Origin: Aeromicrobium sp.
Lineage (GTDB): Bacteria > Actinomycetota > Actinomycetes > Propionibacteriales > Nocardioidaceae
DNA length: 50,923 nt
Direction of reading: 5' to 3'
NCBI RefSeq assembly: GCF_014378035.1
Contig: NZ_JACMOM010000348.1
Coordinates: 1-50,923, forward strand
This document shows positions 15,501 through 23,701 of the stretch, one piece after another. The position numbers and the translations under genes are program-made. The notes beneath the pieces are model-generated. The model worked only from the letters and a program-made list of their open reading frames with translations, did no database searches and was not told the origin of the DNA. How positions within the stretch are numbered: the first letter of the stretch is position 1; each line of letters opens with the position of its first letter.

Positions 15501-16847
15501 ATGACCAGTTCTGTCATGTGGTTTCGGACCGACCTCCGGCTGCACGACCACCCTGCCCTCCGCGCCGCCATCGATGCCGGTCCCGATGGCGTGGTTCCCC
15601 TGCTCGTGCTCGACGACAAGTTCTGGGGGCCTGGTGCCAGCACGCGACAGGCCTATCTGGTCCGGCTGCTGCACGAGTTCTCCGACCGCATCGGCGGGCT
15701 CCACGTCGTGCACGGGAAGCCTGACGCCGAAGTGCTACGGATCGCCCAGGCCGTCGGGGCGTCCACGGTGCACATCTCGGCCGACTTCACCCCGTACGGC
15801 GCCGAACGCGACGAAGCCGTCGAGAAGACGCTCGCGGGCCACGGCATCACGCTCGTCCGGACCGGGTCGCCTTACGCCGTCTCGCCCGGGCAGGTCACGA
15901 AAGAAGACGGCAGCGGCTACCGAGTGTTCACCCCCTTCTTCAACGCGTGGAGGGACCACGGCTTGCGAGCGCCCGTGGCCGCGCCGGAGGACGTCGCGTG
16001 GATCAGGCCCGACGGCCGTACGCACCGCATCCCGGAGTCGGACGTCGCCGACGGCTTGACCCTCCCGCCTCTCGGAGAGGCCGCAGCGCGCGAGCGGTGG
16101 CGCGACTTCCTCGTCGCCGATGTTGCCGACTACGACGTCACACGCGACCTGCCGGGCCCCGACCGCACCTCCCGCATGTCGGTACACCTCAAGTGGGGCA
16201 CGATCCACCCACGCACGATGCTTGCCGACCTTGCGTCGCTGCGGTCGAAGGGGTCGGACGCCTACGCCCGCGAGCTCGCCTTCCGGGAGTTCTATGCCGA
16301 CGTGCTGCACCAGCGTCCAGACTCGGCCTTCGGCTACTACAACCGTTCGTTCGAGGCGATGGAGTATGACGAGCCGGGTGAGGAGCTGGAGGCGTGGAAG
16401 CAGGGTCGAACCGGCATCCCGATCGTCGACGCCGGCATGCGCCAGCTGCTCGCCGAGGGCTGGATGCACAACCGTGTGCGGATGATCGTGGCGAGCTTCC
16501 TGGTCAAGGACCTGCACCTGGAGTGGCAGCACGGCGCCCGTCACTTCCTCGACCTGCTCGTCGATGCCGACCTTGCGTCGAACCAGCACGGATGGCAGTG
16601 GGTGGCCGGTTCCGGCACCGACGCCTCGCCGTACTTCCGGATCTTCAACCCCATGACACAGGGCAAGAAGTTCGATCCCGACGGCCAGTACGTCCGCCGG
16701 TGGGTTCCCGAGCTGGCGAATGTCGACTCCCGCAACGTGCACACTCCCTGGGAGCTCGACGAGCCACCGGCCGACTACCCGGCGCCCATCGTCGACCACG
16801 CGGAGGAGCGTCGTGAGTCGCTGCGGAGGTACGAGGCGATCCGCTGA
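15501..16847 (+). CDS. phr: Deoxyribodipyrimidine photolyase
   Basis: This 448-residue flavoprotein repairs UV-induced pyrimidine dimers using blue light. The N-terminal Rossmann-like domain begins VMWFRTDLRLHDHPAL. The FAD domain includes FREFYADVL, GIPIVDAGMRQL, GWMHNRVRM, FLVKDLHLEW, DLASNQHGWQWVAG and FNPMTQGKKFDPDG, all in the usual order for class I CPD photolyases. Length is typical. It is divergent from ideR with 54 nt between the starts. GAGAAT lies 6 nt before the ATG. Confidence 0.95.
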   Translation: MTSSVMWFRTDLRLHDHPALRAAIDAGPDGVVPLLVLDDKFWGPGASTRQAYLVRLLHEFSDRIGGLHVVHGKPDAEVLRIAQAVGASTVHISADFTPYGAERDEAVEKTLAGHGITLVRTGSPYAVSPGQVTKEDGSGYRVFTPFFNAWRDHGLRAPVAAPEDVAWIRPDGRTHRIPESDVADGLTLPPLGEAAARERWRDFLVADVADYDVTRDLPGPDRTSRMSVHLKWGTIHPRTMLADLASLRSKGSDAYARELAFREFYADVLHQRPDSAFGYYNRSFEAMEYDEPGEELEAWKQGRTGIPIVDAGMRQLLAEGWMHNRVRMIVASFLVKDLHLEWQHGARHFLDLLVDADLASNQHGWQWVAGSGTDASPYFRIFNPMTQGKKFDPDGQYVRRWVPELANVDSRNVHTPWELDEPPADYPAPIVDHAEERRESLRRYEAIR

Positions 16848-16858
16848 CCCGACGTGGG

Positions 16859-16864
16859 TAGGTT
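16859..16864 (+). promoter_or_regulatory. -10 element TAGGTT, leaderless, thioesterase gene
   Basis: TANNNT lies exactly 6 nt before the ATG at 16871, 12 nt after the photolyase stop codon. There is no ribosome site. Confidence 0.55.
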
Positions 16865-16870
16865 GGCGAC

Positions 16871-17578
16871 ATGGTCACCATCCCCGCGCAGTTCAACGGC
16901 CCCGAACACTCAGGCAACGGCGGCTATGTCGCTGGCATGCTCGCCGACGAGCTCGCGACACCAGGACCCATCACCTCGACCCTGCGCATCCCGCCGCCGC
17001 TCGACGTCCCGCTCAGCTGGGAGCGCGACGGCGACGCAGTCAGGCTGCTGACAGCGGGCGGTGCCGTCATCGGCGACGCGGCGCCCGGCTCGTTCGCGCG
17101 CGACGTCCTCGCGTGCCCGACACCACCACAGGCAGAAGCAGGGCTTGCGGCATACCCGGGATTTCACCACCACCCGTTCGACCGCTGCTTCACCTGCGGC
17201 ACGCAACGTGACGACGGTGACGGACTGCGCCTCTTCACCGGGCCCGTCGGTGACGGTCTCACTGCGGGTTCGTGGACGCCGCACGAGGCTTTCGCCACGG
17301 CCAGCGGGACGATCGACGTGCCGGTGACGTGGGCGGCGCTCGACTGCCCGGGCGGCTGGGCCGCCGACTTCAACCAGCACCTCATGGTGCTCGGGCGGAT
17401 GACTGCCGAGGTGCTGCGGTGCCCGCGCCCGGGCGAGCCGTGCCTCGCGGTGGGCCCACTGAGCGCGCGGGACGGCCGCAAGTTCTTCACCGGCACGGCT
17501 CTCTACACCCGGGACGGCGAGCTGCTGGGCCGCTCGGAGCAGACCTGGATCGAGGTCGAGGCGGCCCAGGTCCTGTGA
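16871..17578 (+). CDS. Hotdog-fold thioesterase-like protein
   Basis: This 235-residue protein begins with FNGPEHSGNGGYVAGMLADEL, a pattern of hotdog acyl-CoA thioesterases in which the NGGY loop holds the substrate. A central FDRCFTCG..R.DGDGLRL segment and a second domain with TWAALDCPGGWA and PLSARDGRKFFTGTALY suggest a double hotdog. Substrate and pathway are unknown. It follows the photolyase by 23 nt but appears to have its own leaderless promoter. Confidence 0.75.
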   Translation: MVTIPAQFNGPEHSGNGGYVAGMLADELATPGPITSTLRIPPPLDVPLSWERDGDAVRLLTAGGAVIGDAAPGSFARDVLACPTPPQAEAGLAAYPGFHHHPFDRCFTCGTQRDDGDGLRLFTGPVGDGLTAGSWTPHEAFATASGTIDVPVTWAALDCPGGWAADFNQHLMVLGRMTAEVLRCPRPGEPCLAVGPLSARDGRKFFTGTALYTRDGELLGRSEQTWIEVEAAQVL

Positions 17579-17590
17579 ACGGCCACCGCG

Positions 17591-18859
17591 TCAGGCCGTC
17601 GGCACTCGGGCGTCATAGGCCAGGAACCTGCGCTGCAGCGTCACGGTGACAGCGAGAGCCGCGATGCACAGTGCGCCACCGATGATCATCGCGACCTCCT
17701 CGTTGGTGGCCGCCGCCAGCGAACCGGCGAGGAAGTCGCCCAGCCTCGGGCCTCCGGCCACCACAACCGTGAACACACCTTGCAACCGTCCGCGCAGCTC
17801 ATCGGGCGCCGCGGTCTGCAGCATCGTGCTGCGGTAGGCCGAGCTCACCATGTCGGCCGCACCGGAGAATGCGAGGAAGGTGACCCCGAGCCACAGGGCG
17901 CCGGGTAACCCGAGCGCGGCGAAGCCGGCCGCAGACACCGAAGCCCCGTAGATGATGATCGCCACGACGATGGCGACCCCGTGACGGTTGACCCGTCCGA
18001 TCGGGCCCGACACGCTGAACGCCACCAGCGAGCCGATCGCAGGCGCGGCCTGGAGCAGACCGAGTGTCGAGGGTGACCCCGCGTAGACCGTGAGGGCGAG
18101 CGCGGGGAACAGCGCCCTGGGCTGGGCGAAAACCATGGCACACAGGTCGACGAAGAATGTCATCCGTAGGTTGGGCGCCGACTTCAGGAATCGCAGGCCT
18201 TCGACGACCGACCGTAGCCCGGGTGCCTTCGCTGCGGCGGTGAGCGGAGGGATCGATGGCAACCGCAGCACCGAGTAGAACGCTGCGGCGAAGGTGACGG
18301 CGTCGAACGTGTAGGCCGCCTCGACGCCGTGCCACGCGATGATCACGCCACCGAGCAGTGGACCGATCGTGAATCCGAGGTTGAACGACGCCATGCCGAG
18401 CGCGTTGGCCGCCGGGAGCAGGTGCAAGGGCAACAACCTCGGCAGCATCGCCGATCGGGCGGGGTTGTTGACGGCGAAGAGCGCCGACTGCACCGCCACG
18501 ACGCCGTACAGCAGCCCCACCGAGCGGACGTCGAGGTACGCCTGGGCGACGAGCACGCCTGAGCAGATCCACAGTCCGGCTGCCGACCAGAGAGCAACGA
18601 GGCGGCGGTCATAGGCATCGACAAGTGCCCCGCCGTAGAGCCCGCCGAGGACGAGAGGCAGCAGCCCGCAGAGTCCGACGAGGCCAACCGCGAACGAGGA
18701 GTGGGTCAGCACGTAGACCTGGTAGGCGATCGCGATGGTGGTCATCTGCTGACCGAACTGGGACACCGTCTGCCCGAACCAGAGCCGCCGGTAGGCGGCC
18801 GACTCGCGCAACGGCCGGATGTCGGTCACGACGCGTCCGACACGGGTCACGAAGGTCAC
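17591..18859 (-). CDS. MFS exporter (EntS-like)
   Basis: This 422-residue protein has about twelve transmembrane helices. It starts VTDIRPLRESAAYRRLWFGQTVSQFGQQM, typical of the enterobactin-exporter-like MFS branch, and has the LGGLYGGALVDAYDRR loop between helices 2 and 3. The substrate is unknown; drugs or siderophores are possible. The GTG at 18859 has CATGAT 6 nt upstream. It converges with the thioesterase gene, with only 12 nt between the stops. Confidence 0.85.
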   Translation of the reverse strand: MTFVTRVGRVVTDIRPLRESAAYRRLWFGQTVSQFGQQMTTIAIAYQVYVLTHSSFAVGLVGLCGLLPLVLGGLYGGALVDAYDRRLVALWSAAGLWICSGVLVAQAYLDVRSVGLLYGVVAVQSALFAVNNPARSAMLPRLLPLHLLPAANALGMASFNLGFTIGPLLGGVIIAWHGVEAAYTFDAVTFAAAFYSVLRLPSIPPLTAAAKAPGLRSVVEGLRFLKSAPNLRMTFFVDLCAMVFAQPRALFPALALTVYAGSPSTLGLLQAAPAIGSLVAFSVSGPIGRVNRHGVAIVVAIIIYGASVSAAGFAALGLPGALWLGVTFLAFSGAADMVSSAYRSTMLQTAAPDELRGRLQGVFTVVVAGGPRLGDFLAGSLAAATNEEVAMIIGGALCIAALAVTVTLQRRFLAYDARVPTA

Positions 18860-18935
18860 CGGCAAATCATGCCATCGGCTGTCGAGGACCACACCGCGGG
18901 CGCGGGCGTCACCGGCCCGGGACCATACTGACCCC

Positions 18936-19229
18936 ATGGCCAAAATCCGCCCTCGCCGCGAGCTCAGCATCGAGCAGGTGCAGCGGTGGGTCATCTCGTT
19001 CCTGATCCTTGCCGTGGCATCGTTCCCGCTCGGCGCGCTCGTGGCGGTGATCCGCACCATCGTCGACGACGGCCGTCGCAGTGACGGGGTGCTCCTGCTG
19101 TTCGTCATGGCGGCCCTCGGAGTGCTCGCTCTGGGCGCGATCCGCGTCGTGCACCGCCGCCCGGTCATGTCGCCGCTGCTCCTGCTCGGCGTCCTGCCCG
19201 CCGTGGTCGCGGCAGTCGCGGTCCTCTAA
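18936..19229 (+). CDS. Small three-helix membrane protein, hypothetical
   Basis: This 97-residue protein has a basic N-terminus (MAKIRPRRELS), then three hydrophobic helices at about 17-39, 49-69 and 76-97. No family is recognised. CATACT lies 6 nt before the ATG at 18936, matching the leaderless layout of its neighbours and supporting the start. It is divergent from the MFS gene (76 nt). Confidence 0.6.
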   Translation: MAKIRPRRELSIEQVQRWVISFLILAVASFPLGALVAVIRTIVDDGRRSDGVLLLFVMAALGVLALGAIRVVHRRPVMSPLLLLGVLPAVVAAVAVL

Positions 19230-19254
19230 CAGCAGAGCCCGTGACAGCAGGAGC

Positions 19255-19932
19255 TCAGGCCCTGTAGTCGCCGGCCAGGGGTGCGAAGGTTGAGCTGCGC
19301 AACGTCACTCCGAGGTCACGTTCGAGCGACTCCACGTCGGGCGCCGCCAGCACCGGACGCACGCCGGTGACTGCGCGGATGATCATCACGGGCACGACCG
19401 CCAGCGCGAGCAGGACCAGCAGCAGCCACGAGGCCCGCCCGAAGGCGTCCGTCGTGATGGCGGTCAGCGCGGCCACGACGGAGCCGCCACCGACGTACGC
19501 CGTCGACCAGGTCGCCGAACCGGCGAGCGAGGCCGGCGCAAAACGGCGGTACTCGAGGCCGGACGCGCCCGCAGCGGCGGGCGTGAGAGTGCGGACGATC
19601 GGCACGAGCCTGGTGAGGAAGACGGCCAGCCCACCGCGGCGTCGGAGCAGGTCGCTGGCGCGGTCGAAGTGGTTCTGGCCGAGTCGCCGGACGACCTTCG
19701 TGTCGCGCAACGAGTCGCCGTAGCGGCGGCCGAGGAGGTAGCCGCAGTGATCTCCGAGGCTCGCACCGAACATGACGACGACTCCCAGCGCCACCATCTC
19801 AGACGGCGATCGCATCGAGGCGGCGAGCACGACGACAGCCGTCTCCCCGGGAAGGACCATGCCAAGCCCGAGTCCGGACTCTGCAAAGGCAAGGCCGAAG
19901 CCCAGTGCGAGTGCCAGCGCGATACCGCTCAT
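19255..19932 (-). CDS. DedA-family membrane protein
   Basis: This 225-residue protein has about five hydrophobic segments, with the DedA/SNARE-associated features VLPGETAVVVLAASM, GASLGDHCGYLLGRRYG and FLTRLVPIVRTLTPAAAGAS (the conserved Arg-rich re-entrant loop). DedA proteins are linked to lipid-carrier flipping, proton-motive-force upkeep and drug tolerance. The ATG at 19932 follows GAGGGC. Its stop codon converges on the small membrane protein gene. Confidence 0.88.
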   Translation of the reverse strand: MSGIALALALGFGLAFAESGLGLGMVLPGETAVVVLAASMRSPSEMVALGVVVMFGASLGDHCGYLLGRRYGDSLRDTKVVRRLGQNHFDRASDLLRRRGGLAVFLTRLVPIVRTLTPAAAGASGLEYRRFAPASLAGSATWSTAYVGGGSVVAALTAITTDAFGRASWLLLVLLALAVVPVMIIRAVTGVRPVLAAPDVESLERDLGVTLRSSTFAPLAGDYRA

Positions 19933-20016
19933 GCCCTCAGCGTGCCAAGGGCATGCGTCCCGTGACCGACAGCGGGGTGACGCACGTGTGAACACCGTCT
20001 GACGTGCGAAAACAGG

Positions 20017-20661
20017 CTAGGGAGCCAACCGGTCGCGCACCCAGCCATGGCCCCGGCGGACGTAGCGCAACCGGTCGTGCAGGCGATTCTCCCTGCCTTG
20101 CCAGAACTCCACAGACTCCAGCGCGACCCGGTAACCGCCCCACACCGGCGGTCGATGCACGTCGTGGCCATCAAACACCTGCTCGACCTCCTTGATCCGC
20201 GCCTCCAGCACCGCGCGGCTCGCGATCACCTTCGACTGGGGCGAGGCGACGGCGCCGATCTGGGATCCACGCGGTCGGGAGCCGAAGTAGGCGTCGGACT
20301 CCTCCGCGTCGAGGATGCTCACCGAACCCTCGACCCGTACCTGTCGTTGCAGCGGATGCCACAGCATGGTCGCCGCGGCGCGTGGGTTGGCGGTGAGCTC
20401 CAACCCCTTGCGCGACTCGTAGCCTGTGAAGAACACCAGGCCCCGATCGTCAAGACCCTTGAGCAGGACGATGCGCACCGAGGGGCGACCGTCGGGACTC
20501 GCGGTGGCCAGCGCCATCGCATTGGGCTCGTGCATCTCGGCGTTCACCGCGTCGAGGAGCCAGCGCTCGAACAGGGCAAGGGGATCGTCGCCCGCGGCCG
20601 CCTCGTCGAGGCCGTCCCTCGCGTACTCGGTTCTCATTCGGGCCAGATCCGGGGACACCAT
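20017..20661 (-). CDS. pdxH: Pyridoxamine 5'-phosphate oxidase
   Basis: This 214-residue FMN enzyme makes pyridoxal 5'-phosphate from the pyridoxine or pyridoxamine phosphates. It shows MALATASPDGRPSVRIVLLKG, the FFTGYESRKG and ANPRAAATMLWHPL FMN/substrate motifs, and the C-terminal SVEFWQGRENRLHDRL..........W...RLAP signature. Length is typical. The start at 20661 is fixed by TACCGT 6 nt upstream. It is divergent from citrate synthase, with 36 nt between the two starts. Confidence 0.95.
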   Translation of the reverse strand: MVSPDLARMRTEYARDGLDEAAAGDDPLALFERWLLDAVNAEMHEPNAMALATASPDGRPSVRIVLLKGLDDRGLVFFTGYESRKGLELTANPRAAATMLWHPLQRQVRVEGSVSILDAEESDAYFGSRPRGSQIGAVASPQSKVIASRAVLEARIKEVEQVFDGHDVHRPPVWGGYRVALESVEFWQGRENRLHDRLRYVRRGHGWVRDRLAP

Positions 20662-20667
20662 GTGTCC

Positions 20668-20673
20668 ACGGTA
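20668..20673 (-). promoter_or_regulatory. pdxH: -10 element TACCGT, leaderless, pdxH
   Basis: On the minus strand TANNNT ends 6 nt before the ATG at 20661. No Shine-Dalgarno sequence is present. Confidence 0.55.
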
Positions 20674-20697
20674 TCGGCGCAGGGCAGAATACGGCGT

Positions 20698-21807
20698 ATG
20701 ACTGAAGTGCACCACGGACTCGAAGGCGTCGTAGCGTTCGAAAGCGAGATCGCTGAACCCGACAAGGAAGGGTCTGCACTGCGTTACCGCGGTGTCGACA
20801 TCGATGACCTCGTCGGACGCGTTCCCTTCGAGAAGATCTGGGGACTCCTCGTCGACGGCAAGTACGAGCCCGGCCTCCCGCCCGCCGAGCCGTTCCCGAT
20901 CCCGGTCCACTCCGGAGACATTCGCGCCGACGTGCAGAGCGCCATCGCCCTCACCGCGCCAGCGTGGGGCATGAAGCAGCTCTACGACATCGACGACGTC
21001 CAGGCTCGCGACGACCTGGCCCGCGCGGCCGTCATGGTCCTGTCGTACGTCGCCCAGGCGGCGCGCGGCCTCGGCCAGCCGATGGTGCCGCAGTCCGAGA
21101 TCGACATGTGCTCGACGATCACCGAGCGCTTCCTCACCCGATGGCGCGGAGAGGTCAACCCCAACCACGTCAAGGCCATTGACGCCTACTGGGTCTCCGC
21201 CGCCGAGCACGGCATGAATGCCTCGACCTTCACGGCTCGCGTCATCGCGTCGACCGGCGCCGATGCCGCCGCCGCACTGTCCGGAGCCGTCGGGGCGATG
21301 TCGGGACCGCTTCACGGCGGTGCACCCGCGCGCGTGCTCACCATGATCGAGGCCGTCGAGAAGTCGGGCGACGCCACTGGGTACGTCAAGGGTCTCCTCG
21401 ACAGCGGCGAGCGACTGATGGGCTTCGGGCACCGCGTCTACCGCGCCCAGGACCCTCGGGCCCGCACACTGCGCCGCACGGCCAAGGAGCTCAATGCACC
21501 CCGCGCCGAGGTCGCGATCGCTCTGGAGGAGGCGGCACTCAAGGAGCTCAGGGAGCGCCGTCCCGACCGTGTTCTCGAGACCAATGTCGAGTTCTGGGCG
21601 GCCATCGTCCTCGATTACGCCGAGATTCCCCCCCACATGTTCACCGCGATGTTCACCTCGGCCCGCACGGCTGGCTGGAGCGCCCACATCCTGGAGCAGA
21701 AGCGCACCGGCCGACTGATCCGTCCGTCGTCGATCTACATCGGTCCGCCGTCGCGCAAGGCCGATGAGGTTGAGGGCTGGAACGAAGAGTGGGCCATCAC
21801 CAGCTGA
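20698..21807 (+). CDS. citA: Citrate synthase (CitA type)
   Basis: This 369-residue protein condenses acetyl-CoA with oxaloacetate. Catalytic histidines lie in H171 (EHGMNAST) and H245 (GFGHRVY), with LHGG at 205-208. The usual catalytic aspartate motif NVDF is NVEFW here, as in the actinobacterial citrate synthase 2 (CitA) subgroup, so a glutamate probably serves. GWSAHILEQ and RPSSIYIGP close the active site. Length matches the short two-domain form. CAGAAT lies 7 nt before the ATG, again without a ribosome site. A second, main citrate synthase (GltA2) is expected elsewhere in the genome. Confidence 0.93.
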   Translation: MTEVHHGLEGVVAFESEIAEPDKEGSALRYRGVDIDDLVGRVPFEKIWGLLVDGKYEPGLPPAEPFPIPVHSGDIRADVQSAIALTAPAWGMKQLYDIDDVQARDDLARAAVMVLSYVAQAARGLGQPMVPQSEIDMCSTITERFLTRWRGEVNPNHVKAIDAYWVSAAEHGMNASTFTARVIASTGADAAAALSGAVGAMSGPLHGGAPARVLTMIEAVEKSGDATGYVKGLLDSGERLMGFGHRVYRAQDPRARTLRRTAKELNAPRAEVAIALEEAALKELRERRPDRVLETNVEFWAAIVLDYAEIPPHMFTAMFTSARTAGWSAHILEQKRTGRLIRPSSIYIGPPSRKADEVEGWNEEWAITS

Positions 21808-21877
21808 CCCTCGGTCCACGCCGGCCACGCGCTTGCTGAGCACAGCGAGATCACGGTAGGTGTCGATGGACAGATCG

Positions 21878-21910
21878 GGGGTCGGCCACCCCCCCGAGAC
21901 GGCCGACCCC
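21878..21910 (+). terminator. Stem-loop downstream of citrate synthase
   Basis: GGGGTCGGCC (21878-21887) and GGCCGACCCC (21901-21910) form a perfect 10-bp GC-rich stem with a 13-nt loop, 70 nt after the citA stop codon. No U-tract follows, which is common for actinobacterial terminators. Confidence 0.6.
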
Positions 21911-22148
21911 ATGACACCGAAGTGCCGATCTTCATTCGGCCCGACCATCCCCCGAATCTGCCGGACCCCACCTGGTTGATCCCCAGGACACCCCTGAACA
22001 TTAGCCTAAGAAGTAGTTAAATAGGACTATACGGACCTGGTCCTTTTGGACGGCTTCCTCGAGTGGCGGCTCTGGTGGCGCAGAGGCACTTCTCTCCCCG
22101 CGGCCCGCTGCCCGGAATACCTCTCCACACCGTGACGTTGTCTCCGCC
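21911..22148. promoter_or_regulatory. Gap with an AT-rich island upstream of the F420-reductase-like gene
   Basis: After the terminator this stretch has no gene. It includes an AT-rich island at 21996-22032 with TTAGCCTAA at 22001-22009, and the short palindrome GGACC-T-GGTCC at 22033-22043. These look like promoter or operator DNA, but no element can be named firmly. Confidence 0.4.
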
Positions 22149-22793
22149 ATGACAACCATCGGTCTCATCGGCGCCGGTCACATCGGCAGCCAGCTCGCCC
22201 GCTCCGCCATTGCCAAGGGCCACGACGTCGTGATCAGCAACTCACGCGGACCCGAGACCCTCACCGACCTGGTCGACGAGCTGGGCCCGCACGCTCGCGC
22301 CGCGACGGCGGAACAGGCTGCCGAGGCTGCCGACATCGCCGTGGTGACGATCCCGCTGAAGGCCATCGGCGACGTGCCCGTGGCGCCGCTTGTCGGCAAG
22401 GTCGTCATCGACACGAACAACTACTACCCCGAGCGCGATGGCGCCATCGCCGAGCTCGACGACGAGTCGACGACCAGCGCCGAGATGCTCCAGCGCCATC
22501 TTCCCGATTCGCATGTCGTCAAGGCGTTCAACCACATCCAGGCGCAGGCGATCACGTCGGAGGCGCAGGAGGCCGGAACACCTGACCGCCGCGCACTCGT
22601 GGTGGCCGGCGACGACGACGGTGCGAAGGCAGCGGTCACGGCATTGATCGACCAGCTCGGTTTCGATGTCGTCGATGTCGGGACGCTCGCCGAGGGCTGG
22701 CGGGTCCAGCCCGACACGCCTGGCTACGGCCCGCGGCTCACCGCCGGCGGGATGCGCGACGCGGCTGCTGCCGCAACCCGCCGCAACGCCTGA
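22149..22793 (+). CDS. F420/NADP-reductase-like NAD(P)-binding protein
   Basis: This 214-residue protein opens with the Rossmann motif TIGLIGAGHIGSQLA, followed by VVISNSRGPETL (the basic residues favour NADP), VVTIPLKAI, VVIDTNNYYPERDG and HVVKAFNHI. The layout matches the family of F420H2:NADP+ oxidoreductase and its many paralogues of unknown substrate. The protein is a single NAD(P)-binding domain with a short tail. Neighbours do not help, and the reaction stays open. Confidence 0.75.
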   Translation: MTTIGLIGAGHIGSQLARSAIAKGHDVVISNSRGPETLTDLVDELGPHARAATAEQAAEAADIAVVTIPLKAIGDVPVAPLVGKVVIDTNNYYPERDGAIAELDDESTTSAEMLQRHLPDSHVVKAFNHIQAQAITSEAQEAGTPDRRALVVAGDDDGAKAAVTALIDQLGFDVVDVGTLAEGWRVQPDTPGYGPRLTAGGMRDAAAAATRRNA

Positions 22794-22816
22794 TCAGCAT
22801 CAGCGCCTCGCGTTGA

Positions 22817-23608
22817 TCAACGCAGCGCGACGAGCTGCGTGAGGTCGTCACCGGGCAGGTCGTCGACGACGGCCGTCACCGCCATCCAGCGCAGGTCGAC
22901 GGCAGCACCGTGCTGGGAGAGGAACGCCGTCCCCGAAGCGTCCTGACCCGTGGCGATGCGAAGAAGGCTGCCCCGCGGAGCAAGGGCTGTCGCGTCGACG
23001 ACGCGCCATGCCCCCTCGATGTGCGCCTCCGCGACGGCATGGAAGTCCATCGGAAAGAGCCCCGGCGCATAGACCGAGGCGATGCGGGCGGGAACATCGA
23101 GCGCGCGGAGCAAAGCGACGACGAGGTGGGCGTAGTCGCGGCACACGCCGGCGCGGGCAAGCATCGTCGCCACCGCTCCATCGGTGGGCTGGCTGGCTCC
23201 GGGGACGTAGATCAGCCGGTCGCCCACCCACGAGCTGACAGCGTCGAGCAAGTCCTTGCCCGCCACCCCCGCGAACTCCGACTTCGCCGTCGCGAACAAC
23301 GTGTCGGACTCGCAGTAGCGGCTCGGCCGGCGGTACTCGATCACATCGAGCTCCTCCACCGGTGCCGGGGCCGACTGCCCGGTGACCTCTGCGGAGTAGT
23401 CGATCGTCAGCGGGCCGGCTGGCGCCGTGAGCCGGTGCAGCCTGGTGCCGTGCCTACCGATGACCTCGTGCGGCTCGAGCTCGACGCTGCCTGCACGCAT
23501 CGTGAGGGTCTCTGCCGTCTCGACACCCCGGGCCACCGCGATAGAGAAGATCAGGTCTGCCTCGCCGTGCAGCTGGAGCTCGAGATGGGTCGTCACCGAT
23601 CGCTTCAC
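22817..23608 (-). CDS. Transglutaminase-like protein
   Basis: This 263-residue protein has an N-terminal beta-rich domain (1-95) and a transglutaminase-like core with C156 in AGVCRDYAH, H190 in DFHA and D205 in VVDAT, the papain-like triad of this superfamily. Bacterial members with this layout are thought to be proteases or amidases and often sit near ATP-grasp/alpha-E genes, which are absent here. The start is a GTG at 23608. No signal peptide is visible, so it is probably cytoplasmic. Confidence 0.85.
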   Translation of the reverse strand: MKRSVTTHLELQLHGEADLIFSIAVARGVETAETLTMRAGSVELEPHEVIGRHGTRLHRLTAPAGPLTIDYSAEVTGQSAPAPVEELDVIEYRRPSRYCESDTLFATAKSEFAGVAGKDLLDAVSSWVGDRLIYVPGASQPTDGAVATMLARAGVCRDYAHLVVALLRALDVPARIASVYAPGLFPMDFHAVAEAHIEGAWRVVDATALAPRGSLLRIATGQDASGTAFLSQHGAAVDLRWMAVTAVVDDLPGDDLTQLVALR

Positions 23609-23701
23609 TGGTCGATCTTTTCACACGCCTCACCCATCCTTGCCGCGGCGTCGCCACCACAAGATCGAGGGCAGCAGCCTCCTGGATGACGCTCCGAGGG
23701 G

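Noticed and set aside
20662-21948. N-terminal extension of the pdxH frame
   Set aside because: It lies antisense to citrate synthase. PdxH homology and the TACCGT promoter both start at 20661.
22001-22019. IdeR iron box candidate around TTAGCCTAA
   Set aside because: Only the central half matches the 19-bp consensus; both flanks fail. Kept only as an AT-rich oddity.
22810-22823. Perfect palindrome GCGTTGATCAACGC at the end of the transglutaminase gene
   Set aside because: It has no loop, so it cannot act as a normal terminator hairpin, and it overlaps coding sequence and the stop codon. Probably chance.
23609-23701. Possible gene or RNA between transglutaminase and meaB
   Set aside because: Only 93 nt, with no frame, clear hairpin or promoter hexamer.
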